Source of the DNA: Flavobacteriaceae bacterium
Lineage (GTDB): Bacteria; Bacteroidota; Bacteroidia; Flavobacteriales; Flavobacteriaceae
Length of the DNA: 64,000 bases
Direction of reading: 5' to 3'
NCBI GenBank assembly: GCA_002707025.1
Contig: PALG01000020.1
Span: forward strand, 124,001-188,000
Positions 36,333 to 44,876 of this stretch are shown piece after piece (within the stretch, counting starts at the first letter, position 1; each line of letters starts with the position of its first letter). A program made the position numbers and the translations under genes. The notes below the pieces were generated by a model, which was not told the DNA's origin, ran no database searches, and was given only the letters and a program-made list of their open reading frames with translations.

Positions 36333-36869
36333 ATGAAAAAAGTAGAACAAATTGTACTTGCCGGAGGTTGTTTTTGGTGTACGGAGGCTGTTTTCCAACT
36401 AGTAAAAGGGGTGACCGAAGTGATTTCCGGGTATACTGGGGGTACCATTAAAAATCCGGCTTACAGGGAAATTACCACGGGACGTACGGGGCATGCCGAA
36501 GCCATTCAGGTGTTTTTTGACGCTGAAATTATAGCCCTAGAAACTTTATTTGAAATCTTTTTAACTACTCACGATCCTACCACATTGAACCGTCAAGGGC
36601 ATGATGTTGGGACGCAGTACCGAAGCGAGATTTTCTATACTTCCGAAGCGCAAAAAAAGTTAGCTGAAACTGTGATAAAAAGATTTGAGGAAGAAGCTAT
36701 CTTTGAAAATCCCATTGTTACCAAGGTAACACCATTAGAGGCTTTTTATAAAGCCGAGGAGGTACACCAAAACTATTACAATAACAATAAGTTGCAACCT
36801 TATTGCACTTTTGTAGTGGCTCCTAAAGTGCAAAAACTACGACAAAACTTTTCCGACAAACTGAAATAA
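36333..36869 (+). CDS. msrA: Peptide-methionine (S)-S-oxide reductase
   Basis: Repairs oxidised methionine in proteins. It has 178 residues, the size of single-domain MsrA. The active-site motif GGCFWCTE has Cys13 as nucleophile and Cys16; GYTGG and [10 protein letters not shown] follow, and VHQNYYNNN near the C-terminus is also family-typical. There is no MsrB domain and no signal peptide, so it is cytosolic. It precedes folE by five bases, presumably one operon. Confidence 0.96.
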   Translation: MKKVEQIVLAGGCFWCTEAVFQLVKGVTEVISGYTGGTIKNPAYREITTGRTGHAEAIQVFFDAEIIALETLFEIFLTTHDPTTLNRQGHDVGTQYRSEIFYTSEAQKKLAETVIKRFEEEAIFENPIVTKVTPLEAFYKAEEVHQNYYNNNKLQPYCTFVVAPKVQKLRQNFSDKLK

Positions 36870-36874
36870 ACCTT

Positions 36875-37474
36875 ATGGCATCTTATAATTATTTTGAAGA
36901 ATACAACGAAGAACTCACTGGACAACTACAACAAAACTTTTCGGAAATCCTGAAAGGAGTAGGGGAAGACATTTCGCGCGAGGGGATTTTAAAAACCCCC
37001 GAACGAGCTGCGAAAGCTATGCAGTTTTTAACTTCAGGTTACGAACAGAACCCTTCAGACATTTTGCAAAGCGCTATGTTTGCTGAAGATTATCACGATA
37101 TGGTAATAGTAAAGGACATCGAGCTTTACTCCCTTTGCGAGCATCATATACTACCGTTTTTTGGAAAGGCACATATTGCTTACATCCCTAACGGACACAT
37201 CGTGGGGTTGAGTAAGATTCCGAGGATCGTTGATGTTTTTGCGAGAAGACTGCAGGTTCAGGAGCGGTTAACCCATGATATTTTGGAATGTATCAATACC
37301 ACATTGAAACCCAAAGGTGTTGCCGTGGTTATCGAGGCTTCACACATGTGCATGATGATGCGTGGGGTTCAAAAACAAAATAGTGTAACGACCACTTCTG
37401 GTTTCCGTGGACAATTTGAAAAAATTGAAACCCGAAACGAATTCCTGAAGTTAATCGATGCTAAACTTGCATAA
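36875..37474 (+). CDS. folE: GTP cyclohydrolase I
   Basis: First enzyme of tetrahydrofolate (and tetrahydropterin) synthesis; converts GTP to dihydroneopterin triphosphate. It has 199 residues with the zinc/active-site segment [20 protein letters not shown], the [20 protein letters not shown] stretch, and [10 protein letters not shown] carrying the second metal cysteine. All canonical ligands are present. Five bases separate it from msrA. Confidence 0.97.
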   Translation: MASYNYFEEYNEELTGQLQQNFSEILKGVGEDISREGILKTPERAAKAMQFLTSGYEQNPSDILQSAMFAEDYHDMVIVKDIELYSLCEHHILPFFGKAHIAYIPNGHIVGLSKIPRIVDVFARRLQVQERLTHDILECINTTLKPKGVAVVIEASHMCMMMRGVQKQNSVTTTSGFRGQFEKIETRNEFLKLIDAKLA

Positions 37475-37522
37475 TTTTGGTACACTTGTTGCGTTATTGA
37501 TAGTGTAATCAAAACTTTACCC

Positions 37523-37828
37523 ATGAAAAAAGAAAAATTTAAACTCCTGCGAAAAGGAATCCTATACGACCTAATTGGTATGTCTACAGCATTTATTCCA
37601 TTTGTAGGTCCTTTCTTGGATATAATTTGGGCTCCCTATGCTGCTAAGAAGATGAGTGATATGTACGAGGGAACCCAAGGGAAAATTGCTTCGGTAATTG
37701 TATTTTTGGAAGAGATCCTTCCTTTAGACTTTATCCCGACCTTTACCTTAATGTGGTTGTATACCTTTGTTTTTTCTTCAGAAAAGACACCCGTTCCACA
37801 GCCTATTGAAGTTGAAGTAAACGAATAA
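37523..37828 (+). CDS. Small membrane-associated protein of unknown function
   Basis: A 101-residue protein with two hydrophobic stretches (about 17-37, MSTAFIPFVGPFLDIIWAPY; about 58-83) separated by a basic linker, and an acidic tail. No recognised domain beyond a general small-membrane-protein look. It follows folE by 48 bp and ends in a bidirectional terminator, so it may belong to the msrA-folE transcript. Confidence 0.72.
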   Translation: MKKEKFKLLRKGILYDLIGMSTAFIPFVGPFLDIIWAPYAAKKMSDMYEGTQGKIASVIVFLEEILPLDFIPTFTLMWLYTFVFSSEKTPVPQPIEVEVNE

Positions 37829-37830
37829 AA

Positions 37831-37854
37831 AAAAGCCCCGATTTCGGGGCTTTT
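37831..37854. terminator. Bidirectional intrinsic terminator
   Basis: AAAAGCCCCGA-TT-TCGGGGCTTTT hairpin between the convergent small membrane-protein and lipoprotein genes. Confidence 0.9.
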
Positions 37855-37859
37855 TTCAT

Positions 37860-38417
37860 TTATTGAATGTTTACATTAAAGGTTACCGACACATCTGTTT
37901 CTCCCCCAGCATCACCCAAGGTGCCATTATTTGGTTTTTGAGGCTCGTGCCTTAAAACTACATTTAAATTGCCAGAGCTGGCAGCTCCAGCTTCCAAAGT
38001 AAATAAAGTTCCCAATGGGTTTCCATTCCCATCAAAGTCTTCATAGGTAAAAGTAGCATTCAAACCACTGCTAGGCACATAAAACACTTGGTGCTCTTCC
38101 GCTTCATCAATTACTTCTTCAGTAATGTTTTCTGCGGGCGATTCGGTTTCATTTAAGAAAACGATGGCTCCATTGTAGGTGGTATTCGCGGTTAAAGCCC
38201 CACCAACAGTAATCACAGGATCATTGGGGCCATCCCCATCTAAATCCCTTGATTGCAATACGATAGGGGTTCCTCCTCCTTGTGGTGTTAAGGTCAGAGT
38301 AATTGTGGTAATCACTTCTTCCTCATTTACGACTTCTGGGGTATCATCATCGTTTGAACAAGCAAACGCAGTGATGAGTAAGGATAATACTATAGTTGAT
38401 TTTAAGAATTTTTTCAT
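37860..38417 (-). CDS. Lipoprotein paired with a TonB-dependent receptor
   Basis: A 185-residue predicted lipoprotein (lipobox ITAFAC, Cys near residue 20) with an acidic Asp/Glu-rich start and a beta-sandwich-like body (TLTLTPQGGGTPIVLQSRD, NTTYNGAIVFLNE). It follows the TonB-dependent receptor gene with two bases between stop and start. It is therefore likely its outer-membrane partner, of the kind sometimes labelled 'type 1 periplasmic binding fold'. Metal or small-ligand delivery is inferred from context only. Confidence 0.78.
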   Translation of the reverse strand: MKKFLKSTIVLSLLITAFACSNDDDTPEVVNEEEVITTITLTLTPQGGGTPIVLQSRDLDGDGPNDPVITVGGALTANTTYNGAIVFLNETESPAENITEEVIDEAEEHQVFYVPSSGLNATFTYEDFDGNGNPLGTLFTLEAGAASSGNLNVVLRHEPQKPNNGTLGDAGGETDVSVTFNVNIQ

Positions 38418-38419
38418 GA

Positions 38420-40807
38420 CTAAAAATTGATTTTTGTGTTTATAATTATATTTCTTCCAAGATCATCTGCATAGTAACGTAAACGGTTCAAATAGTTTCT
38501 ATAAGCAGTATCGAAGAGGTTTTGGACTTGCAGTCCTACACTTAACTTAGATTTGTTAAATACATTAAATTGGTAGTTTGCCGAAAGGCTCCATAATTGA
38601 TAAGCCCCTGGAGGGGTACTTACATCAATAATTTCTGAAGTTTGTGTCTCTGGGATAAAAACTTCAAAATTGGTATTCGGAAACTCGTTTTGTTCAAAAA
38701 AATAGGCTTGTCTTAAACTGAAGTTCCAATGGGTTTTTTGGTATGTAAATTCGTTAGTGAAACTTACAGGAGGCATATTAATTAGCGGGTTGTTATTATT
38801 TCTTTCATATCCTTTCACTAGCGAAAAAGTATGGGCATACTGCAGGTTTTCAATAATAGGCGTAGAAAGGTTAAAATCGACCCCCATCATTTTAGCAGCC
38901 GTTTGCCGATATTCCCAAACCTGGAAATTTCCCCGAATGGTCTGTTCCACTCCGGTAGGTTCAATAATGATAAAATCATCCAGTAAATTAAAAAATGGAT
39001 TTACCGAAAAGTTGAGTTTTCCTTTTTTCTGAAGGGTCAACACTATTTTCTTCGAACTTTCAGAAGTAAAACGTAAATCGCCCAATTCAATACGGGAAGC
39101 CCCATGGTGCAACCCTTCACTGAATAGTTCGGAAGCATTGGGTGCTCTCGTGGCTAAGGAGATATTGGTTAAAACATTCCAATGGGTTGAAATTGCATAC
39201 GCTGCCCCAAGGGTTGCCGAAAGATTGTTAAAACTTAACTGCGGATTGGTTAAAATCTGATTTCCATAGTCTTCTACTACAATCGAAGGAAACAATTGAT
39301 CGTATTCTCTTAATTCCCAGAAAGAAGTTCGATAAAACTTAAAAACATCCATATAGGTATGGTCAAAACGAACGCCTCCTTCTAAAGAAATATCTGGGTG
39401 TAGCTTCCAATTGGCAATTCCGTAGCTCCCTATTTTGTATTGTTCATAATCGGGTATCAACCTACGGACACCTGTAGCGGGATCGGCAAAATTATCCTGA
39501 TAATTGAAGGAAGCACCCGTTTTGAAATCCCAAGCACCTTCTGAAATTTCCAGACCTACATTCAAGTTGTGGGTATTCAGCCTTAAATCGACTGAAGGCT
39601 TATCTGCATCGTCCCCACGACGGATATCGTATTCAAATCGTTGGTTGGATTGAAAATCATAAGCGACCTCCAATTTACCAATTCCCTCAAGTTTTTTAAA
39701 TGCTGAAACCTTTGCAATTTGATGGGTCACCTCTTGCCGAGGACGATCAATATCGTAGGTAAAAGGATTGATAATCAATGGCTCCGGACTATTGATGGCA
39801 TTTACCAAATCTTCTGCACCTCCCAAATGGGAAGCTCGAAGAATTCCGATGTCATTTTTAAAAAGGGAGTATTGTGCTTCCCAGCCCCAGTCAATTTTAT
39901 TTTGTCCGAAACGGGCAAGAACATCCCCTTCAAAATTCCCCGTATTACTTAAAATGTAGTCTGGCGTTTCAAAATCCCCATAACGCTTTACAGTCCCTTG
40001 AACTTGTGCAAACCACCCGCCTTCAAACCCTTTTAAAAGGGAAGTGGTGTTGCTACCCCCTCTACCGTTACTGGAAAAAGTAAAAATACTTTTTCCGTAT
40101 AGGGTATCTTTAATGGGTATTTTAGCCGCTTCCGAGATAATGATACCACCAATGGCATCTCCAGTATACTGAAGGGCAGAAGCCCCTTTAATAACGGTTA
40201 CCCTACTGGCCGAATTTACATCCACATTGGGTGAATGCTCTGCGCCCCATTCTTGGTCCTGCATTCGAACGCCATTATTGATAATCGATATCCTACTGCT
40301 ATGAAGCCCATTAATCATGGGTTTTGCAATGGCATTTCCAGTATTTAAGGAAGAGACCCCACTAAGTTGTTTTAAGGCATCTCCAAGGGTATTTCCACTA
40401 AAACCTTCAAGGGCTTCTTCATTTAGGTTGTTTTCCAATAAGCTTTCGGTTTTGGTGGTGAACGCTTTTCCACTTATAATTACTTCATTTAAGGATTCGA
40501 GATGGTGCTCTAGCTTGAAAGTTTTCGTAAGACTCTCTTTTAAAGCCACACTGTATGCTTGGGTGCTGCACTCTGGATGGGAAATTTGCAAATTGTATGT
40601 TCCTTCACACAACCCTTCAATTTTAAAATTGCCTTCAAAATTGGATATAACAGCACGTTCCAGTCCAGCGACAATAACCGTAGCGCCAGACAAGGGAGAG
40701 TTGTCATTAGTGTCTATAATGGTTCCAGAAAGGGTATAGTCACACTCTTGTGAAAAGGAAAATACCGTATGTAATAACATTACAACGGTAACTATAAAGT
40801 TTCGCAT
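38420..40807 (-). CDS. TonB-dependent receptor, ZnuD-like
   Basis: Outer-membrane energy-coupled uptake receptor of 795 residues. Signal peptide (about 1-20); a carboxypeptidase-regulatory-like beta domain (about 24-105, CDYTLSGTIIDTNDNSPLSGATVIV); plug domain (about 115-230); then a 22-strand barrel ending in a C-terminal phenylalanine. Barrel motifs such as RAPNASELFSEGLHHGA followed by RIELGDL recall the RAP...HHAT...ELGNP region of zinc receptors of the ZnuD class. With the His-rich small protein upstream this suggests zinc or another transition metal as substrate. That substrate is inference. Confidence 0.92.
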   Translation of the reverse strand: MRNFIVTVVMLLHTVFSFSQECDYTLSGTIIDTNDNSPLSGATVIVAGLERAVISNFEGNFKIEGLCEGTYNLQISHPECSTQAYSVALKESLTKTFKLEHHLESLNEVIISGKAFTTKTESLLENNLNEEALEGFSGNTLGDALKQLSGVSSLNTGNAIAKPMINGLHSSRISIINNGVRMQDQEWGAEHSPNVDVNSASRVTVIKGASALQYTGDAIGGIIISEAAKIPIKDTLYGKSIFTFSSNGRGGSNTTSLLKGFEGGWFAQVQGTVKRYGDFETPDYILSNTGNFEGDVLARFGQNKIDWGWEAQYSLFKNDIGILRASHLGGAEDLVNAINSPEPLIINPFTYDIDRPRQEVTHQIAKVSAFKKLEGIGKLEVAYDFQSNQRFEYDIRRGDDADKPSVDLRLNTHNLNVGLEISEGAWDFKTGASFNYQDNFADPATGVRRLIPDYEQYKIGSYGIANWKLHPDISLEGGVRFDHTYMDVFKFYRTSFWELREYDQLFPSIVVEDYGNQILTNPQLSFNNLSATLGAAYAISTHWNVLTNISLATRAPNASELFSEGLHHGASRIELGDLRFTSESSKKIVLTLQKKGKLNFSVNPFFNLLDDFIIIEPTGVEQTIRGNFQVWEYRQTAAKMMGVDFNLSTPIIENLQYAHTFSLVKGYERNNNNPLINMPPVSFTNEFTYQKTHWNFSLRQAYFFEQNEFPNTNFEVFIPETQTSEIIDVSTPPGAYQLWSLSANYQFNVFNKSKLSVGLQVQNLFDTAYRNYLNRLRYYADDLGRNIIINTKINF

Positions 40808-40837
40808 GATTTGAATTTAAATTACTGAAAATGAAAT

Positions 40838-41167
40838 TTATACAGTAATGTAGGGGGGTCCTCGAAGTTTAAGGAACCGTTTATCAAATACAATGAGATG
40901 TTTTTGGTAATGAAAGTTCTTAGTTTCAGGTATTACGGCATTTGTTAAAAGCTCAAAGCTTTCAAAAGTAATACTGAAATGATTGTAGTGAAAAAGATTG
41001 ATGGAACAATCGTTGTTTTTTTGGTGCAAATGAACGGTACTTTCACCACAAGGCTTATGGTTATGTCCTTCAAAGAGGTGTTCAAACGCTACAACCATTG
41101 GAAACAGGAAAACCAGGCTTAAGAAGAAGCCCAGGATCGTAATGGTTATGTTTCCTTTAATTTTCAA
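40838..41167 (-). CDS. Small exported histidine-rich protein (TTG start)
   Basis: A 109-residue protein: N-terminal hydrophobic segment (about 7-27), then a region with seven histidines and two cysteines within about 37 residues (residues 29-65: EHLFEGHNHKPCG, VHLHQKNNDC, FHYNHF). That is a plausible zinc or copper-binding periplasmic module. The reading frame has no ATG before residue 24. A TAG lies directly before the TTG at 41167, and this TAG is the stop of the preceding gene, so initiation is by TTG coupled to termination. It lies 30 bp before the TonB receptor gene. Confidence 0.75.
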   Translation of the reverse strand: MKIKGNITITILGFFLSLVFLFPMVVAFEHLFEGHNHKPCGESTVHLHQKNNDCSINLFHYNHFSITFESFELLTNAVIPETKNFHYQKHLIVFDKRFLKLRGPPYITV

Positions 41168-41476
41168 CTACATTTTAAATAAAAATTTGAAACCGATTCT
41201 TTTCAGAATTCGTTTTACAAAGTTCCAGAAAAAATTGTATTCCCCAAAAAGCCAACCAAAAAAAACCAGTAAAAATTGATAAATGATGAGTGTAGAGACT
41301 ATATATAAAACGGCATATTGCCAATAAGGAAGCTCCTTTACCCAGCCAATGGATTTTACGACAGGTCCTGTAATTTTGGCGGCGCTACTTCCAGTAACAG
41401 CAAAAACCAAAAAAATGATCCCTAGACGCCAATTACTATGAATACCCCAGCGCTCTTTAAGTTTTTTCATAGCCAT
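41168..41476 (-). CDS. DUF6787 family membrane protein
   Basis: A 102-residue integral membrane protein. Seen: LKERWGIHSNWRLGIIFLVFAVTGSSA and a second hydrophobic stretch (about 50-75, LLVFFGWLFGEYNFFWNF), matching the DUF6787 family of Bacteroidota. It has been mislabelled as prolipoprotein diacylglyceryl transferase in some annotations; it lacks that enzyme's size and motifs. Its ATG overlaps the stop of the DUF6146 gene by one base and its stop abuts the TTG of the His-rich gene. Confidence 0.82.
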   Translation of the reverse strand: MAMKKLKERWGIHSNWRLGIIFLVFAVTGSSAAKITGPVVKSIGWVKELPYWQYAVLYIVSTLIIYQFLLVFFGWLFGEYNFFWNFVKRILKRIGFKFLFKM

Positions 41477-41904
41477 TAATATCCTCTTCCTCCAATAAAA
41501 CTTTGATGGTATTGTTGCTGAAAATATATAAAATAATGATACAGCATGTAATTGACTTCATATCCATAATCTATATTAGGATTATAATCAATTTCAAAAG
41601 TATATAAGTCGGGGTCATACATCTGAAAGTTACGAACCCGTTGATTGTATTCGGTAACATAAAGGATATTTCTATTCTCTAGGTAACTTTGATTGTAATA
41701 CCCCCTTGGTTTTTGTGTTTTCAACCAGCTAAAAAATCCTGGTTCAATTATGATAATTTCATATTCGAGAGTATCATTTTTAATCCGGATGGTATCATTG
41801 AGGGCTTCAGCTGTGGTTTCAGAACTACGAGACTTGTAAGAGTGGCAGCTGGCAAATGAAACGACAGCAATGCATAAGATGAGTGTGTATTTTAGGTATT
41901 TCAT
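41476..41904 (-). CDS. DUF6146 family lipoprotein
   Basis: A 142-residue predicted lipoprotein (lipobox FASC, Cys near residue 20). The mature part has the segments IIEPGFFSWLKTQKPRGYY, YVTEYNQRVRN and a tyrosine-rich end (EVNYMLYHYFIYFQQQYHQ), as in DUF6146. It is the first gene of a tightly packed five-gene minus-strand block leading to the TonB receptor and its lipoprotein. Confidence 0.82.
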   Translation of the reverse strand: MKYLKYTLILCIAVVSFASCHSYKSRSSETTAEALNDTIRIKNDTLEYEIIIIEPGFFSWLKTQKPRGYYNQSYLENRNILYVTEYNQRVRNFQMYDPDLYTFEIDYNPNIDYGYEVNYMLYHYFIYFQQQYHQSFIGGRGY

Positions 41905-41974
41905 CTTTTTAATTTCGCCTTAAAGATACAAAACCCATATCTTATCAAGCATCTGTTTGTAGAAGCTTTAACAA

Positions 41975-42005
41975 AAAAATGCTTCGGTTTTCCGAAGCAT
42001 TTTTT
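41975..42005 (-). terminator. Intrinsic terminator of the DUF937 gene
   Basis: AAAATGCTTCGG-TTTT-CCGAAGCATTTT hairpin with flanking A/T runs. Confidence 0.85.
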
Positions 42006-42028
42006 AACATATAGTTTCATTTAGGGAA

Positions 42029-42670
42029 TTATTTTCCGAAGAGCCCTCCTAGAAGTCCTCCCAATCCACTCTTTTTTTGTTTTCCGCTACTTAGCAGCAT
42101 GCCTGCAACATCATCCAGTACGCTTCCATCATTGTCTCCGTCTAGAATTGATTCAATTAGGCTTTGTTGTTTTGGCTGGGCGCTTCCTCCCCCCATAAGT
42201 CCGCCTAATAAGCCTGTAAGCGCATCAGGCGATTGAACATTTTTTTGTTGTTTTTGTTTTCCTAAGTAACCTAGTATAATAGGTGCCAATACTTGAAGTA
42301 TATTCATGACCGACTTGGAGTCCATGCCCGATTTATTGGAAAGTGCCATAGCGACATTGTTTTGGGATCCTCCTAAAACATGTCCCAAAATTCCCATTCC
42401 ATCCATTTTAACTTCTTCATTAACCCCTCCACTAAAAAGACCTCCTAAGTTGTCCAAGATACTACCATCGTGTTTGGTGTTTAAAGCACTCATGAGACCT
42501 TCGGCCCCTTGCGGTGTATTGGCATTTCTTTTCATGGCTCCCATTAAAATAGGAAGGGCCATTTGTACAACAGATGCCGTTTTATCTGCAGGTTCATTGG
42601 TCTCATTGCTAACGCCTTGAATAATTTGGCGTCCCATGTCACTGTTTAATAGATCTAAAATTCCTGACAT
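42029..42670 (-). CDS. DUF937 family protein
   Basis: A 213-residue cytosolic protein. The start SGILDLLNSDMGRQIIQGVSNET followed by VVQMALPILMGAMKRNA and repeated Gly/Leu-rich turns (LLGGLMGGG, GLGGLLGGLFGK) is the DUF937 (YidB-like) pattern. The function is not known; the Gly-rich C-terminus is low complexity. It stands alone between a terminator and the serA gene. Confidence 0.88.
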   Translation of the reverse strand: MSGILDLLNSDMGRQIIQGVSNETNEPADKTASVVQMALPILMGAMKRNANTPQGAEGLMSALNTKHDGSILDNLGGLFSGGVNEEVKMDGMGILGHVLGGSQNNVAMALSNKSGMDSKSVMNILQVLAPIILGYLGKQKQQKNVQSPDALTGLLGGLMGGGSAQPKQQSLIESILDGDNDGSVLDDVAGMLLSSGKQKKSGLGGLLGGLFGK

Positions 42671-42720
42671 TTTTTTACGTTTTTGGTTAGCTTATAAAAT
42701 TACAAAAACTTGTGTGAAAG

Positions 42721-43671
42721 TTATTTAAGAATAGTAATTATTTGTTCGGCGAGTTCGGTGCCAATTCTATCTTGAGCTTCGTTGGTAGCAGCACCAATAT
42801 GAGGACTTAACGAAAGCTTTCCATTCATTAATACTTTAATGGCCGGAGTGGGTTCGTTTTCAAAAACATCCAAAGCTGCAAAAGACAACTTATTGTCTTC
42901 CAAGGCATCAATTAGGGCAACCTCGTCAATTACCCCTCCACGAGCCGCATTGATTAAAGCTGCACCGTCTTTCATTTTGGATAGCTCATCTTTTCCGATA
43001 ACATATTCTTTCTGTGCGGGTACATGCAATGAAATAAAATCACTTTCCTGTAATAAAGAATCCAGACTTTGGGTTTTAAAACTGAAAGTTATTTGTTGGC
43101 CATCGAAAAAATCCAATGTAACCGAAGCATTTTCTACATAACTATCACTATAAATCACTTTCATTCCACAACCCAATGCAATTTTGGCGACCTCACGACC
43201 AATACGCCCGAAGCCAATGATTCCCATGGTTTTCCCTCTCAACTCACGCCCTTTGGCATAACTTTTCTTGAGGTCCTTAAACTTGGAATCTCCTTCTAAG
43301 GGCATATTTCGATTACTATCGTGTAAAAATCGGACTCCCCCAAAAAGGTGGGCAAAAACCAATTCGGCCACTGAAGCAGAAGAAGCTGCAGGAGTGTTGA
43401 TGACACGTAACCCTTTTTCACGGGCATATGCAACATCAATATTATCCATTCCTACACCACCACGACCTATGATTTTTAAGCTAGGGCAGGCATCAATGAT
43501 GTCTTTTCGAACCTGTGTGGCACTTCTCACTAGAATAACATCAATGTTATTTTCATTGATATAATTGATCAATTGTTCTTGAGCTACTTTTGTGGTAATA
43601 ACTTCAAAGCCTCCTTTTTCCAAGGCATCGATTCCACTTTGGGAAATCCCGTCGTTTGCTAATACTTTCAT
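42721..43671 (-). CDS. serA: D-3-phosphoglycerate dehydrogenase (short form)
   Basis: NAD-dependent D-2-hydroxyacid dehydrogenase of 316 residues; first step of serine synthesis (3-phosphoglycerate to 3-phosphohydroxypyruvate). NAD-binding GIIGFGRIGREVA, the catalytic arginine in NAARGG, Glu in DVFENEP and His in SPHIGAA are visible. It lacks the C-terminal ACT domain of E. coli SerA, so it should be insensitive to serine feedback through that route. The ATG at 43671 is one base after the serC stop; an upstream TTG at 43689 lies inside serC. Confidence 0.93.
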   Translation of the reverse strand: MKVLANDGISQSGIDALEKGGFEVITTKVAQEQLINYINENNIDVILVRSATQVRKDIIDACPSLKIIGRGGVGMDNIDVAYAREKGLRVINTPAASSASVAELVFAHLFGGVRFLHDSNRNMPLEGDSKFKDLKKSYAKGRELRGKTMGIIGFGRIGREVAKIALGCGMKVIYSDSYVENASVTLDFFDGQQITFSFKTQSLDSLLQESDFISLHVPAQKEYVIGKDELSKMKDGAALINAARGGVIDEVALIDALEDNKLSFAALDVFENEPTPAIKVLMNGKLSLSPHIGAATNEAQDRIGTELAEQIITILK

Positions 43672-43672
43672 G

Positions 43673-44737
43673 TTATGATTTTCTTTCAAATTCTTGCATT
43701 ACAGCTACTAAAACCTGCACACTTTCCAAGGGCATGGCGTTATACATGGAGGCTCGATAGCCCCCTACACTTCGGTGCCCGTTAATTCCATTGATACCTG
43801 CTTCCTTCCAAAGTTCATTGAACAATGCTGCATTGGCTCCTTCCGTTAGGTTAAAAGTAGCATTCATGTGGGAACGGTCTTCTTTTTGAGCAAAACCTGT
43901 GAATAAGGGGTTTCTATCTATTTCACCGTATATAGTTTCGGCTTTCTGTTGATTTATTTTTTCAATGGCTGAAATTCCCCCTAGATTTTTTAGCCACTCC
44001 AAAGTAAGCATAGAAGTGTATACGGCAAAAACAGGAGGGGTATTAAACATACTTTCCTTGTCCATATGCACTTTATAATCCAGCATGGAAGGAATGCTTC
44101 TAGTCACCTTTCCTAAGATATCCTCTTTAAGGACGACTAGGGTTGTCCCCGCGGGTCCCATATTTTTTTGCGCACCTGCGTAAATGATACTGAATTTCGA
44201 AAAATCCAGTTCCCGTGAAAAAATATCACTACTCATGTCACAGACCATAGGAACTTCGGTAGCAGGAAAGTCTTTTATTTGGGTTCCAAAGATGGTGTTG
44301 TTACTGGTACAATGAAAGTAATCGGCATCTGAAGGAATCTGATATCCCTTTGGGATATAGTTGAAATTTTGATCTTTAGAAGAAGCCACTTCTACCACTT
44401 CTCCAAATAGCTTTGCTTCCTTTAGGGCTTTAGAAGACCAAGTACCTGTATTTAAATAAGCCGCCTTATTCTCCAGTAAATTATAGGCTGTCATTAAAAA
44501 CTGCATGCTGGCCCCTCCTTGTAGAAATAAAGCTTTGTATCCTTTTCCTTCCAAGCCTAAAAGCTCTAGTGCCAAGGCCTGCGCTTTTTCCATGACCGCG
44601 ACAAAGTCCTTGCTTCGGTGGGATATTTCAATAAGGGAAAGATCCAGGTTATTAAAATTAAGGATAGCTTGGGAAGCCTTTTCAAAAACTTCCTGCGGAA
44701 GAATGCAGGGACCTGCACTAAAATTATGTTTTTTCAT
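43673..44737 (-). CDS. serC: Phosphoserine aminotransferase
   Basis: PLP enzyme of 354 residues that converts 3-phosphohydroxypyruvate and glutamate to O-phosphoserine (also used in PLP synthesis). The start NFSAGPCILPQEV, the lysine in YAGAQKNMGPAG and HRSVGGYRASMYNAMP near the end are diagnostic. It sits one base before serA, forming a serC-serA operon. O-phosphoserine is also the proposed donor for cysteate synthase, a possible link to the 9.35 kb gene. Confidence 0.96.
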   Translation of the reverse strand: MKKHNFSAGPCILPQEVFEKASQAILNFNNLDLSLIEISHRSKDFVAVMEKAQALALELLGLEGKGYKALFLQGGASMQFLMTAYNLLENKAAYLNTGTWSSKALKEAKLFGEVVEVASSKDQNFNYIPKGYQIPSDADYFHCTSNNTIFGTQIKDFPATEVPMVCDMSSDIFSRELDFSKFSIIYAGAQKNMGPAGTTLVVLKEDILGKVTRSIPSMLDYKVHMDKESMFNTPPVFAVYTSMLTLEWLKNLGGISAIEKINQQKAETIYGEIDRNPLFTGFAQKEDRSHMNATFNLTEGANAALFNELWKEAGINGINGHRSVGGYRASMYNAMPLESVQVLVAVMQEFERKS

Positions 44738-44876
44738 GATTTCAGGATTTCACTATACAAATATGTGAAATATGAAAGCATTTCAAGTTAGTTTACAGAT
44801 AAATTATTGAGAGATTTTCAACAAAAAAAGTTGATAAAGTACCGAAAACCTTTTCGTTTTTCTTGCGATAACAGTG

